DNA of 64,000 nucleotides from Manihot esculenta (GCF_001659605.2 NC_035171.2:1802227-1866226), one strand, 5' to 3'; shown: positions 49,870 to 62,924, counted from the first letter of the stretch. Translations and numbers: made by a program. The notes: generated by a model not told the origin, from the letters alone.

Positions 49870-50630
49870 TGACCTGATTATGCAACCATCAGTATAAGAG
49901 GAAAAATATATGCAAAATACAATAGAACAACTGCTCTTCATGGTTATGTATATTATAAATATAATTTCTACATTTTTTTAACAAAAAAAGTTTACATGTT
50001 AAATGCTAGACATGCTATATGGACAACTAATACAAAACTGTTACGCAAAAAGCATCAAGAAATTGGTCAAGTTTCACTGCCTCATACAAAATTTTTATAA
50101 GACATGAGAATTCCTAAAATTTGATGAAACTTAGAATTGTCTCAAGCATAGATTTCTTATCATCATAAATTCACTGTCAACAAGAGTTCTGAATCCCAAA
50201 TCATGAGGAATAGCATGGGATCCCACAAAGCAGCAACTGATTAGGCAGAAAAAATATAGAAAACATCAACCCTCTCACTACAACTGATCTCCACAAGTTT
50301 ATTTTTCTTCTTTCTCATGGTTGGTGAAAGATTCCATAACTATCCTTTCTAGATCCAGATTCAATTTTCAACTTATGACTCCATATTAACATTACACTCA
50401 TGGACAACAATTTCATTTTGATAATAAACAAAAATGTTAAAATTTATCAAATAGTCGCTCAGAAGGGAACACAAGCTCCAAAAAACAACAAGATCACTTT
50501 CCTTCTAAGTACAGCAAATAAATTCGTCATATATTTTTCTCATGGTAGTATAATGAGCTCAAACTTCATGTATCTTTTAACTAAATTAGGTGAAAATAAG
50601 TTGCAATTCTTAGAAACTTAAGAAGATGTA
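49870..50630. other. CACTA-1 5' region, unassigned
   Basis: No transposase exon or recognisable captured exon is seen. Its base composition and lack of repeats resemble host intron or UTR sequence. It directly adjoins the GBP-like captured exon, so it may be part of the same capture or another one. Confidence 0.3.
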
Positions 50631-50633
50631 TCT

Positions 50634-50745
50634 CATGCATACAGCAACTGCAGCAATCGGGGTTGTTATTCGTCTGATGGCTTCCAAGCCACTGCTAGCA
50701 AGCTGAAGCTTTGTATGACCAGGGTCAGGTTCAATAATCGGAAAC
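50634..50745 (-). pseudogene. Captured exon of a guanylate-binding-protein-like gene
   Basis: On the minus strand, after a TATGCAG acceptor, the frame reads FPIIEPDPGHTKLQL, then ASSGLEAIRRITTPIAAVAV. This resembles the segment just upstream of the P-loop in plant GBP-family large GTPases, in which a GPYRSGKSFLLNQ motif normally follows. Here the homology ends at AVAV and the sequence runs on into CMR, so the fragment breaks before the nucleotide-binding loop. About 300-400 bp upstream of it (50,750-51,100) looks like the adjoining intron. The fragment is non-functional alone. Confidence 0.6.
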
Positions 50746-51099
50746 CTGCATATGCAGAAAAGAGACACGTATTAAATGAGATAAAATTGTGTTGTTAGCT
50801 TCTTGAGAACATCTAAAATATATGATGAAGAAACAATTATGATGCCCAGAATCAATGCAACAAAACACAATGAAAAGTGTTCAAGGAATGATTTGGGAGA
50901 AGTGAACATTTAGATGTCCAAAAATAAGCAAGATTGAAATTGACATGCCAGGATAACGAAAACCCAAAACCAACAAGAATAACGAGGTGAAGCATTTGGG
51001 AATATACTGGCAGTTGCACTTTCCATACAAAATGCATACCTGATAAAAAAAAAATTTAATACTATCTATCCAACATAAAAATGAGCTTCCATATTTCAT

Positions 51100-51540
51100 A
51101 AAAGCACAGGCCTACAAGCAATACCATTTTTTTTATAAAAAAAATTGCCCCCAAATAATCAATTTTATACTTACTTCCAACTTTATAGACTTTGAATCCT
51201 CAAGTTTGTTTTGCACAGTTGCACTATCTTTGAACTTCAAACGTGTTTCCCATAATACAAGACTAAAAAACTGCCAATTTTGCTGGTTAGCATGTCTAGT
51301 CAACTGCACTCCGTATAAACAAAAGATGGGATTAATCTAGGTTTGGCTCTTCTTCATTCCTAAATACATGACCGTAGCTAGCTTGAAAATATAACATAAT
51401 CCATTTGATTGAACCCCAAAAGAATACTCTAAACTTGTACATCAAGCTCAATTGGCACTGGAAATAACCAATGCCATGTGATATCTTACCAAAGATCTTA
51501 AAAGCATACACTTTAAAAAAGTATACCTTTAAAAAAGTAT
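51100..51540. other. CACTA-1 5' region between captured fragments, unassigned
   Basis: A minus-strand segment (about 51,180-51,300) reads KFKDSATVQNKLEDSKSIKL, which looks protein-like, but I cannot assign it. A direct repeat AAAAAAGTATACCTTT(A/G) (51,513-51,547) borders the second palindromic array. Confidence 0.3.
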
Positions 51541-51547
51541 ACCTTTG

Positions 51548-51744
51548 CACAAGTGCACCAGCAGGTGCACAAGGCAAGTGCTGGTGCACTTGTCCAAGTG
51601 CACCAGCAGGTGCACAAGTGCACCAGCTGGTGCACTTGGCAAGTGCACCAGCAGGTGCACAAGTGCACCAGCAGGTCCACAAGTGCACCAGCAGGTCCAC
51701 AAGTGCACCAGCAGGTGCACAAGTGCACCAGCTGGTGCACAAGT
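51548..51744. repeat. Palindromic tandem array, block 2
   Basis: About 200 bp has the same GTGCACCAGCAGGTGCAC unit as block 1, mostly with an AAGTGCACCAGCAGGTSCAC period of about 20-21 bp. The unit is shared with block 1 across 1.7 kb that holds the GBP-like exon, suggesting that the array was split or copied during element evolution. Confidence 0.95.
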
Positions 51745-52024
51745 GTAAAAATCAACATCATCTAGCCCTATAATTTCGACTTTAGTGAATTCCACGACTA
51801 ACAAATTGAGGTTCAGAACAAGTACTGCGCTCATATAGAATCCATGAGCTCCAAGAATTAAAAACGCACTAGTAAGAGCTGATCTAAGTTCTAAATACGT
51901 TGAAAAACCCAAAATTGAAATTCAAACTAAATTCTTCACTTAATTCATAAATACGTATTAAAAAACTTCTGGCCCGGTAGAGATGGTTACATGGAAGAAC
52001 ATGGCTTTAAAAAAGAACATTTCA

Positions 52025-52672
<648 letters not shown>

Positions 52673-52807
52673 CTTGTAGTGAACAAGCAGTCTTAACGGC
52701 TCAGGTTTCTCCAATTCACCAATTTCATAATTTGCTTAGGACAATAAAATCACTGAATTCGCCGTCCTGGAGATACTAACCATTCCAAGCTTGATCAACA
52801 CTCTTCT

Positions 52808-53176
52808 CATCTTAAGATGAAACCCACATAAGATGATTCTGGATGTTCAAGTTATTGGAGTAGGTTTCAAATTCCACTTCAATGTTTCTGTGCTAAGCAA
52901 GCCATAGGTCTAGAAAACTATTACTCTCAAGGTGGGAGGGTAGCAACACCATTGATAATAATAATATTAAGGGAAAAAAAAAATCAGGCCGAAAAGGTAT
53001 CCATTAGACCAACAGAGGTTGATCTTCATAGGGAGTCCACTCTCCACCTTCTCACGCCTCATGGAGGAGCCCAGCTATTAGGGAAGACATTAACCATTAA
53101 AAAGGGGCAATTAAGAATTTTCAGTCAAGCTATATATATTGAAAATTTAAGATTAAAAGTTTTACAACTTTCAAAT
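52808..53176. repeat. Right arm of the inverted repeat (outer part)
   Basis: This is the reverse complement of 39,835-40,262, minus the left-arm tandem duplication. It was once contiguous with 42,165 except for about 600 bp of flank, and was pushed away by the CACTA-1 insertion. Confidence 0.85.
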
Positions 53177-53555
53177 AAATTTTAAATATTACTAACTCTG
53201 ACTTTTAGACTATTCGTAATCTCTCATCCTATATTAGGCTTTTCATCAATCTTACGTGGGTTTGAAATTTTATAAAGGATAAAATTTTCGGCCAAGTCTA
53301 TTTCATCCGCACATCCCATTGAAGATGACCTTTTCATCAATTCCAGGTTCTTTCTATATTTCAAACTCAAGTTTAGGTAATGCTAATTCTGAACCACAGG
53401 GAAAAAAGTGCAACAATTATCCCATCAATACTAGGTAATATCAACCATAAAAAGGTTGTCAAAGCAAATAACACAGAAGATATAAAAAAACAAAGCTATA
53501 TAAAAGACAACAGAAAATAAAAAAAATAAGCTAACTATTAACATAAATCAATTAC

Positions 53556-54540
53556 CTTTGTTTGTTGGTTCTTTTAGCCTGAAAATATGTGCTACAGTCT
53601 CCTTGTGACCAGGAACTAAACTATGGAAGACTCTAGTTTGATAAACTTTCACTTCTCCAAGAGAAACATCTTCAGCTCTGAAAGTTATGTGATACAAGGC
53701 AACTGATTCGGCATTTGCCTTATAATATCAAGGAGTCTCAGATTTGCACCATACGCAAACATTTTGTTAAATAAAATGTAAGATGGATATGTAATTAATA
53801 ATCAGAAACATAGAAAAAAAAAACCCAAGGTAAATACAATTAAAAAATATATGCGAAATAACTATTTATGTATAATCGGTTACAATAGTTAGCATCTAAG
53901 ATTAGCAACACACCTTTTTATTCTGTTCCTCGATTGCATAGGCAAGGGCCTCTTTGCAGCCTACAGTAAATTCCTCATCATCATCTTCAAGATCCACATG
54001 AAAAGCAACACCCAGAAAAAATTCTCCGTCACCTGACTTTGGATAGTCATCAAAATCAAAACCCTGGAGAAGAAGGTTGTCCAATCAGTTAAGAATGCAA
54101 TTATAAAAGAAAAACTACAAAGGTACTGTCGTCTGAAATTAATATAGACATCCCTCTGGTTGCCCTCATAGTCAGGGTCATCGTAGCCTTAAGGTTCATC
54201 TTTGTTCCTGACAAGGATACGTTTCGTAGTATTCTCACTGTCAGAGCTATCCTCTTCACCGTCGGAGCTCTCCTCAAAGTCTTCACCGTCGGAGCCCTCC
54301 TCAACGTCTCCACCGTCGGAGCCGTCCTCAACGTCTCCACCGTCGGAGCCGTCCTCAACGTCTCCACCGTCGGAGCCGTCCTTAAAGTCTCCACCGTCGC
54401 AGCCCACCTCAACGTCTCCACCGATGGACTTATCGGCAACTTTAACCCCCTCACTATCGGCAAATGTTACCTCTTCAACGGTGGTGTCATCGGACAACTC
54501 CTCCTTCGCAAAGCATGGGTAGACCCTCTAGATCCATCAT
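53556..54540 (-). pseudogene. Cystatin-like gene, copy E (inverted, multiply broken)
   Basis: The minus strand keeps a start (MMDLEGLPMLCEGG), an acidic domain with a 30-bp GGDVEDGSDG-type repeat in about five copies, exon 2 (54,063-53,914, GFDFDDYPKSGDGEFFLGVA and GCKEALAYAIEEQNKK), and exon 3. Lesions: a one-base insertion near VVRCHH (about 54,497), TAA after NKDEP, deletion of the exon 1 donor after RRQY, loss of the exon 3 acceptor (TAT in place of TAG at about 53,751), and a one-base loss in exon 3 after LLDII. It is the most diverged copy. Confidence 0.8.
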
Positions 54541-54639
54541 TCCTAACCTCCGTAAACACTAGGAAGGAAATATTTATATCAAGGAATCCAATACGTGTTT
54601 TTCTCTTTTCCTTAACGAACAAATTTGTATTTAATCCCT

Positions 54640-55100
54640 CAAATATTATTAATTGTTTATTTGGTCCCTAGACTTTTTTTTTTGCCAAAAAACTGTAAAG
54701 GACACTGCCACAGCTCTGATACTGACAAAGAATAATTAAAAAAAAATATATAAATAACCTTTTTTTTTTTTGCCAAAAAACTGGAAAGGACACTGCCACA
54801 CCTCTGATACTGACAAAGACATTAGCCAAAAGCCTTATCAACCAATTGAATAACCAAAGAGTAAACGCATTAGCCAATGCAAACAGCGCCATAATCCTTC
54901 CAGAGAGAATGAAGGGATGCATTTGTTCTCTCCTTCCCCCTCTCTCTATCTGAGCCTATAAATACTAGTAACAAAGTCAAATTAGTCCATAAATTTTTAA
55001 TCAATGTTCAAAGACAATGAAATGACAACCCCAAGCCCATGTTGCCACAAACTGAATATCTAATTCTCTCTCAAAAACTACATTAATCAATGGGGTTGGC
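54640..55100. repeat. Inverted repeat flanking CACTA-2, left copy
   Basis: Most of this segment is the reverse complement of 63,640-64,000. Within it, a segment of about 60 bp (TTTTTTGCCAAAAAACTG...GACACTGCCACA) occurs twice in tandem (54,668-54,731 and 54,762-54,820). The minus strand carries a small open frame (54,922-54,668) beginning MHPFILSGRIMALFALANAF. Confidence 0.85.
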
Positions 55101-55129
55101 CTAGACAATAAATTTCTACTAAAAAAACC

Positions 55130-57530
55130 CATGGTGATATGAAGAAAGATATATGTGCTCTCAATCAAGGAAACATATCCTTAATTATTTACTTTACCAA
55201 GATGAAGAAGAAATGGGATGAATTGTTATATTTGCCACCTTTTCCTGAATTTACCTATGGAGCAGCTAGATTGATGGCAAATCTAGATAATGAGGACCGA
55301 CTCGTGCAATCTTGATACGACTTAATGAAAACTATGACGGACTCGATTTCTAAATGAGTCAAGTTCGGCCTTAATTTTTAGACTCATTTAATAAATGAGT
55401 CAAATTTAAACTCTATAATATTCTGATAATTAAGCCTTGTGAACTAGTCTTGTTTTCGAGTTCATGAGTAGGCTCGTGAACGGTCTCCTTAAGCAGACTG
55501 AGATTAACATCATAAGAGAAATAAATTAAGCGTGTATATATTTTCATGAACCAAATCTAAATTTTCTAAAATTTAACTCTATATAGTTTAATTACACTAT
55601 TAAAACTTACATATATTTAGATCGTTAAGATTTAAAAGCTCATCTCTATACGTTAACAAGCTAATTTATATATATTTTTTTTATTTAGCTAAAATTATTT
55701 AATTTTAAACTTACTAATTTTAAATTAAAATTCATTATACATATAAATAAATTGAACTATTCGATACTAAACTCGATAAAAGTTCGACTCATTTAAGTTT
55801 ATCTGCTAAACGAGCCGATTTTGAATTTATTAATACTCCGTTCGAATTCAAAATGAGTAGAACTCGAGTTCGGCTCGAACTCGAAAAAATTTTAACGAAC
55901 TAAGCTTGAACTCTTTAAAACTCCACTCGGCTTGATTCATTTACACCTCTATAAATCAGTCATATAGTCGAATGGACAAGCTATATTATCGATCGAACAC
56001 GTGCCTTTAGAGTTATAATAGTTTTATCGAATATATGGATGAACGGATCATATGTGGTTTTACTGACTAGATGAACGATTAAATCATGATATATTTATTG
56101 AATGACGAACGAATAGATCATGATGTATCTACTAAACCAATGAATGAACGAACCATTTCAGAGTGTTATATTAGTCTCTCAGAGCTTCAATTGTTAGGGC
56201 TTGTAAGAAGAAAATGAAACAATGATTGGGGAGCAACTCCTTAATTTAAATTTTTAGTTTTTTTCTTTTCATTTACATAAATTTGAGAAGTAGGAAGAAG
56301 CTTGGTTTTAATTTGGGAAATCTGAAACGGGAAACAAGTAGACGATGAGTTTGCTTTTATTGTTATTTTCCTTTTTGAATAATAAATATTTAATTTTATA
56401 CTTAAAATTAAAAATTAATATTAATTTATTTAAAATATAAATAATCAATATTTTACTTATTTTTATAAAAATGGGTCCTTTTTCTTTTTCTTTTTTTTTT
56501 CCAGAAAATGGGTCTATTTGACCTAAGAAAAAAAGTTTTAAATTTATTTGGACTAAAAATTTAAAATTCTCTTTGAACTAATTTGACTTTTATCCTAGTA
56601 TTTTAGGCTAATATAACCCTTACCAAAGTTTTTTAATTAACTAATCATTGTTAATATTTTTTAGCATTATTATTTTATAAAATAATATCTTTCTAATATG
56701 AATTCATTCCGCTATTAAGAGAAACAAAACATTTTCTCTTTTAGATTTTAAACTTGAAACCATTGACCAATGAAAAATATATTATAATATCTTATTTTAT
56801 CTTTTAAAATTTAAAATAATATAAAAATAATAATTTTTCATAAAATAAATTGTTTAATTTTATTAATATACCTTGTTTTATATATTAATAAAATATGCAA
56901 CTTGCCTACAAACAATAACGGATGGCAACAACAGCGTGGTGGTGGAGAAAAATAATCATTTAAAAGAATCATTCAAATCAAAGTATCACAACATTTTGAT
57001 GATTCCTTGTTCAATTTCTATCTATTAGCATTGCGGAATCATGTGATGCTAGATGCTAAGAGAATAATAAAAAAGAAAAAAATTTCAAAGCACGAGCTAT
57101 TTTTAAAATGGAGGAGAAAGAGGTGTATGAAGAAATGTACGGAATTGAGATTGTGAGAGTAAGTTTTATATAAAATGAATATATTAAGATTATATTTTTG
57201 TGAATTTTTTTTTAAATTAAAAAGAAAACTCATTTTAATTTTAAGTGTAAAATTAGGACTTATATTAATATGAACTGAACTAAAGTTTTAAACATAATTA
57301 GAATAATGATATTACAAAAATTTAATAAAAGAGAAAAATAAGTATATATGATTTATACTTTTTAATTTATAAGTTTATAATTTTCACATTTGATATTATA
57401 ATAGTTGGATAAATATTGTTTAGTCACATATATTATTTTTCATAAGACTAACAATTAAAATATTATGTTAAAGTTCTCTATAGAAATTCATAGGGATATA
57501 TTATAAGCTTATACTAATAATACTAAAATT
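55130..57530. other. AT-rich DNA with CGAGTTCGGCTCG-like palindromic motifs
   Basis: Between 55,300 and 55,960 there are several CTCGTGAAC, CGAGTTCGGCTCGAACTCG and AACGAGCC motifs. These are typical of a widespread plant repeat class, probably a decayed transposon without recognisable ends. The rest is A/T-rich. No gene is seen. Confidence 0.4.
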
Positions 57531-57554
57531 AAACAATCACTACAAAAAAACAGG

Positions 57555-57920
57555 GTATCAGTGACGGATTTTTCCGTCGCTGAAAGTAAAAAATCCGTCG
57601 CTGAAACTTTCAGCGACGGATTTGCGACGGACTCAAGTCCGTCGCTTAAAGTCATGTCGCTAATTTTTTCCGACGGATTGGAATTCCGTCGGAAATATTA
57701 GCGACGGATTTCCGACGGATTTTCAGACGGAAAATTCAGTCGGAAAAATTTAGCGACGAAAAACTTTTGTCGCTAAATCCGTCGGAAATTCCAATTCATC
57801 CGATGAACATTCCGTCGCTAATCCGTCGGAAATAATTAGCGACGGAAATTTTCCGTCGGAAATATTAACACAATTTAAAAAAAATTCTCACAAATCCGTC
57901 GCTAATCCGTCGCTAATATG
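57555..57920. repeat. CACTA-2 3' subterminal repeat array
   Basis: About 15 copies of TCCGTCGCTAA, GCGACGGATTT and TCCGTCGGAAAT in both orientations. The period is irregular. These are probable binding sites for the element's own DNA-binding protein. Confidence 0.85.
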
Positions 57921-58187
57921 CTAAAATTCAATCACAAAAAATAGTTCCCTGTTTTTATTTAGATATTCCCTGTATAATCAAATAATTTATAATTAAGAAT
58001 CATATTGAATATAAATCAAATATCATTCATAATAATTATAAGTAATGTTCATAATACTTAACAATATTCAGAATATATAAAATAAATCCATAATATTTAA
58101 CAATGTTCATAATAATACTTAACAATCGTCATAAAATTTAAAATAAATGAATAATACTTAACAATGTTCATAAAACTAAAAACTAAT

Positions 58188-58307
58188 CTATGAATTTGTT
58201 GAATCATCTGATAGAGAAGTACAATCTGCAGTTGGATTATTTGTTTCATTCATAGAGAGCTGCTGGCTATGTCCTCTACCTCTAGATGATACTGCTCTTC
58301 GAGGCAT
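58188..58307 (-). pseudogene. CACTA-2 second-gene stub (39 codons)
   Basis: The frame reads MPRRAVSSRGRGHSQQL...SLSDDSTNS and then a stop. Its start and position, right after the transposase gene on the same strand, match the first exon of the CACTA-1 second gene (MRGRGRVSKARGR). No Transposase_24 exons follow; the element's 3' subterminal array begins 270 bp downstream. An internal deletion removed the rest. A functional short peptide is not excluded. Confidence 0.6.
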
Positions 58308-58424
58308 CTGAAAAAATAATTGTCCATTAGTTTTAATTAACAATAAAGACAAACAATAGAAAAAATAATAATCAAATATTAAGTCTATGAATATATATAA
58401 AAATATGATATACTTTACAATGTA

Positions 58425-61400
58425 TCATTCAGAATCATCTTCTAAGTTGACATCATCATCACTATCAATACCATCAACTTCTAAATCGTCATCTGACTCT
58501 TCAGTGTCTTCTTCCTCTTCTTCATCCTCTCCCTCTTCCTCTTCCTCTACATCCTCATCTTCATCTTCCACCACTTCAAGTGGTTGTTGCACTTGTTGCA
58601 ATTCATTAACATCCACCTCAACCATACTACTTGAATCAAGTAACATTGTGGGATCATCAAGTTCGGTTGTTGGTACAATTTCTTGAGGTCTTGAGACATC
58701 ATCCTCTTGATAAGCAACATCATTGGAGTTTTGCTCATTTGAATTGTTGTTAACCATGGAAGGTCCAATATTGTAAGTGCTCCTAGCTTTGGTTTTGAAA
58801 ACCGCACACCAGTCAACTCTGACTTTATTGATTTTAGGATATTTAATATAGCAAACTTGATGAGCTTGTTGAGCTAAAATAAATGGATCAGATGATGCTA
58901 GCCTTAATTTGACATTGATTTCCACAAGACCATGTTGAGGATGGACCCTTACCCCTCTATTAGTGTCAAACCATTCACACTTGAAAAGGATTATCTTGTT
59001 TTTCTCTCCAAAGTACTCTAATTCTAATACATCATTCAGCAAGCCATAGTAATCACTTTCATATTCATTATAACAACTTCCTTTGACCCATACACCACTA
59101 TTTAATGTTTTTCGCTCTCTGCCATAATCATGTCGATGAAATTTAAATCCATTCACAAAATATCCTTTATATGATTGTACTTTTCGGCTGGGCCCTTGAG
59201 CTATTTGATAAATGCAGTTATCAACTTCGTTCCTTCCCACCTAATGTTGAAATATTAAGTTAGAAGTCAACAATAATGCTAAAGCTCAAATCATCACTTG
59301 CAATACTTACATAGTCTTTTAACCAATTAGCCAGTTCTCGCTCTCGCATTTGCTCAATTTGTTGATTGCTGATATTTGGTATTGTTTCTCGAAAATGAGA
59401 ATCAAAAATCCTACACAAAAAAATTAATTTTTTTGTAACATATTTTATTTTATATGATTAAAATGTTAATACTTAATTTAAATCACTTACTCAATAAACG
59501 GATCAATTTCAGGACAATTCAATAACACATATAAATGTGCTGCACAGTACTCTTCATTTGACAACATTCTGCCATGTTCCAACTGCCCAAAAGGTCGACC
59601 TGCATGAGTGAAAATCGAAAGGCGTCCCATAGGTTCTACATGTCCACCATCATCATTTCTTGGGACTCTATTTAGTCTTGTCGAGATAGATGGCTCAAAG
59701 TAATGTGAGCAAAAAGATGAAATTTCCTCAATAAGATATCTAGTAAAAGAAAAATTAGACTGTTAGTTGGTTATTTGACATTTATTTACAATACACCATA
59801 TGTAAATATTTAGTATTGCATTTACCGTTCAAAGGGATACATCCAACGATATTGCACAGGTCCACCTACTTTTGCCTCGTATGCCAAGTGAATAGGTAAA
59901 TGCTCCATTGAGTCAAAGAAACCGGGTGGGAATATCTTCTCCATCTTGCAAATGCTCTCAACAATATTTTTTTCTAAGATATTCAAATTTTCTTCTGTGA
60001 GTGTGGTTGCAGTTATGTCTCTAAAAAAATGACTCAACTCAGTCAAAGCATCCCAAACTGCTTTAGGCAATATGTCACGAAATGCAATTGGTATCAGTCT
60101 TTGCATCAATATGTGGCAATCATGGCTTTTTAATCCATAAAATTTACAATCATTCACACTAACAGACTGAGCAATGTTCGAAGCATAACCGTCAGGCAAC
60201 CTCAAATCCTTAAGCCATTGACAAATTGACCGTTTCTGTTCTTTATTTAAAGAATAAGTGGCTTTAGGTTTGTACACTTTACCATTATTATACAACAATT
60301 CTAACTCGGGACGATTGCAATAGACTTTCAAATCTTGTCTTGCCTTGATATTGTCCTTTGATTTGCCATTCACATCCATAACTGTGTAGAATATGTTATC
60401 AAATACATTCTTCTCTATATGCATAACATCCAAATTATGTCGAAGTAAATTTGATTGCCAATATGGAAGCTCCCAAAATATACTCTTTTTCACCCAGTTA
60501 TGCTGTACTCCAAACCCCGGTATTGTTTGCTTGCCAGCAGTTGTTCCAAACACAACATCACTCAACAAATTAACCCGATGTTGTATAACATCACCTGCCA
60601 TACGAGAAGGTGGAGGAGTTTTTTCTATGAAACCTTTTCTAAATTTATCTTTCTGTCTTCGATATGGATGGTTAATAGGAAGGAATTGACGATGACAATC
60701 AAAAAAAGATGGCTTCCCACCATGCTGAAGTATAAAGGCCTTACTATTTTCCATACAATATGGACATGACATTCTACCATGTGTGCTCCATCCAGATAAC
60801 ATACCATATGCAGGAAAATCACTTATTGTCCATAACAATGCTGCTTTCATTTGAAAGTTTTGGTTAGAATTAGCATCATGAGTCCAAACTCCTTCATGCC
60901 ACAACAATTTCAGCTCATCAATCAAAGGCCTCAAAAAAACATCCAAGCTTTTTCCAGGGCTTTTAGGACCTGGAATTACCATATTCAGAAACATGTAAGG
61001 TTTTTTCATTGCCATCCATGGAGGTAAATTGTAAACTACAACAATTACGGGCCAACAAGAATACGGTTTAGACCATTGCCCAAAAGGATTGAATCCATCA
61101 GTACATAATCCAAGCCGAACATTTCTTGGATCAGATGCAAACCAAGAGTGGGTGCGATCAAAATGTTTCCATGCCTCACTATCAACAGGATGCACCATAC
61201 TACCATCTACATGTTGGTTAGAAGCATGCCAAACCATATGCAGAGCAGTTTTGGATGACATAAAAAGTCTTTGGAGTCTAGGAATCAAAGGTAGATATCG
61301 CAACACTTTAAATGGTCTCTTTTTTCGTCGCCCCATAAATGATTGTATTGGTTTATATCGAGGGTGACCACATATTGTACATGATGTTCTGTCGATATTT

Positions 61401-62119
61401 TCTTGAAAGTACAACATACAATTGTTTACACAAACATCGATTTTTGTATAACCAAGGCCTAGAGTGGACATCATCTTCTTCGTATTATAAAAATTATCTG
61501 GTAAGAGGTTTCCTTCTGGTAGCATAATTTTTACCATTCCCATAAACTTATTAAAACAACTATGACTAATGTGAAATTCTGACATTAAGTTCAGCAATTG
61601 AGATACAGCAGATAACTTGGTATGATTATTGCAGCCTTCCCATAATGGCACATTCGCACCATGTAATAATTCATAGAATTTTGAAACTTCTAAGTTCGGC
61701 TCCATGGTTCGATTGCCCATTTCAGAACTACCAACTCCAACTGTACCATAATTTATATCCATTGCTTCCATGACCATGCTTCTATAATCATTGACATTGT
61801 TGGTTGTAGCAAGATAATCAGTAGATTGTTCCTCAAGTTGTTCAGAATTTATTTCATGAGTGATAGATTCACCATGCGCAATCCACTTAGTATATCCTCC
61901 AACAAATCCACTTTTGCAAAGGTGATAAGTAACATCTTGCCTATTCTGAAATTTCCTATTCTGACACTTAGAACATGGACAACGAATTTTATCTTGGCAT
62001 ATAAACTGTACTTGTGCATAGGCAAAGTTTAGAAATGTCTCCACCCCAATCTCAAATTCAGAATTAAGAAAGCCATTTTCATCTAGTCGCTCATACATCC
62101 ATCTACGATCTACCGACAT
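58425..62119 (-). CDS. CACTA-2 TNP2-like transposase (long open gene)
   Basis: The start MSVDRRWMYERL at 62,119 aligns with the CACTA-1 start; an upstream in-frame ATG adds 11 residues. Exon 1 (62,119-59,826) is fully open. It contains the CPCSKCQNRKF zinc-binding pattern, PRNVRLGLCTDGFNPFG, FPAYGMLSGWSTHGRMSCPY, HNLDVMHIEKNVFDNIF and PVQYRWMYPFER. Exon 2 (about 59,741-59,493, YLIEEISSFCSHYFE to CPEIDPFIE) lacks about 22 residues (LRKLKNNVKNKARVEGSICN region) present in CACTA-1. Exon 3 (about 59,411-59,311) and exon 4 (59,240-58,425) hold a linker, DUF4216 (SDYYGLLNDVLELEYFG) and a Glu/Asp tail. No stop was seen. It may still be able to make transposase. Confidence 0.8.
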
Positions 62120-62377
62120 GATAAATATATTCTGAAATATAAACAAATTCAACTTTAATTATATACTAATTTAACAAATCAAACACACTAATCAATTTAA
62201 CAATACATATCAAAGAAAAGTTGAATAAAGGCACATAAAGTAATCAATTTAACAATACATATATATATTAATAAAATTATATATTATTATTATTATTATT
62301 TTGAAATTTATAAAATGACTTATTCTCTTAAAATTAAAAATATATATATATTTTTTAAAAGATCATTTTTTAAAAGG

Positions 62378-62630
62378 CAGCAAGCTGCTGTGCAGCAGCA
62401 GCTGCTGCAGCACAGCAGCAACCTGCTGTGCTGCACAGCAGCTGCTGCAGCACAACAGCAACCTGCTGTGCTGCACAGCAGCTGCTGCAGCACAGCAAGC
62501 TGCTGTGCAGCAAGCTGCTGCGCAGCAGCTTGCCTTGCTTGTGCAGCAGCAAGCTGCTGCCTTGCTTGTGCAGCAGCTAGCTTGCTGCTGCACAAGCAAG
62601 GCAGCAGCAAGCTTGCTGCTGCACAAGCTA
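62378..62630. repeat. Palindromic GCAGCAGCTGCTGC array in CACTA-2
   Basis: About 250 bp is formed of CAGCAGCTGCTGCAGCAC, AACCTGCTGTGCTGCACAG and AAGCTGCTG units and their reverse complements. A 54-bp unit is repeated at 62,392-62,499. It lies just upstream of the transposase start on its coding strand, the position of block 1 in CACTA-1. Frames through it on both strands (AAAAVQHSRLL, CCSSCC) are artefacts. Confidence 0.95.
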
Positions 62631-62924
62631 TATTTCATAATTCCACATTATTTTTTTTTATAACTAATGAATTTATTTTCACATTATTTTTAACATATTA
62701 TAATATATATTTCATAATTTATAAAAATTAGTAACATAATAATCATGTAATCTCAAAACCCCAAATAAATAAATAAAAAATATAAAAACAAACAATTAAG
62801 CAATAAACCCATCAAACTCAATGGCTAAGTAATCACCTAATATTTTTCAAAATTATTATTTTAATAATTAATATAAAATTAAAAATTAGTATAACAAGCA
62901 TACATTAGGATCAACCAATCATTC

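Noticed and set aside
49270..49941. Long Cys/His/Ala-rich frames on both strands, up to 223 codons
   Set aside because: They are translations of the stop-free palindromic GTGCAC array. All six frames stay open, so openness carries no coding information.
62320..62731. Frames rich in Ala, Cys and Gln through the GCAGCA array
   Set aside because: Repeat artefact, present on both strands and in several frames.
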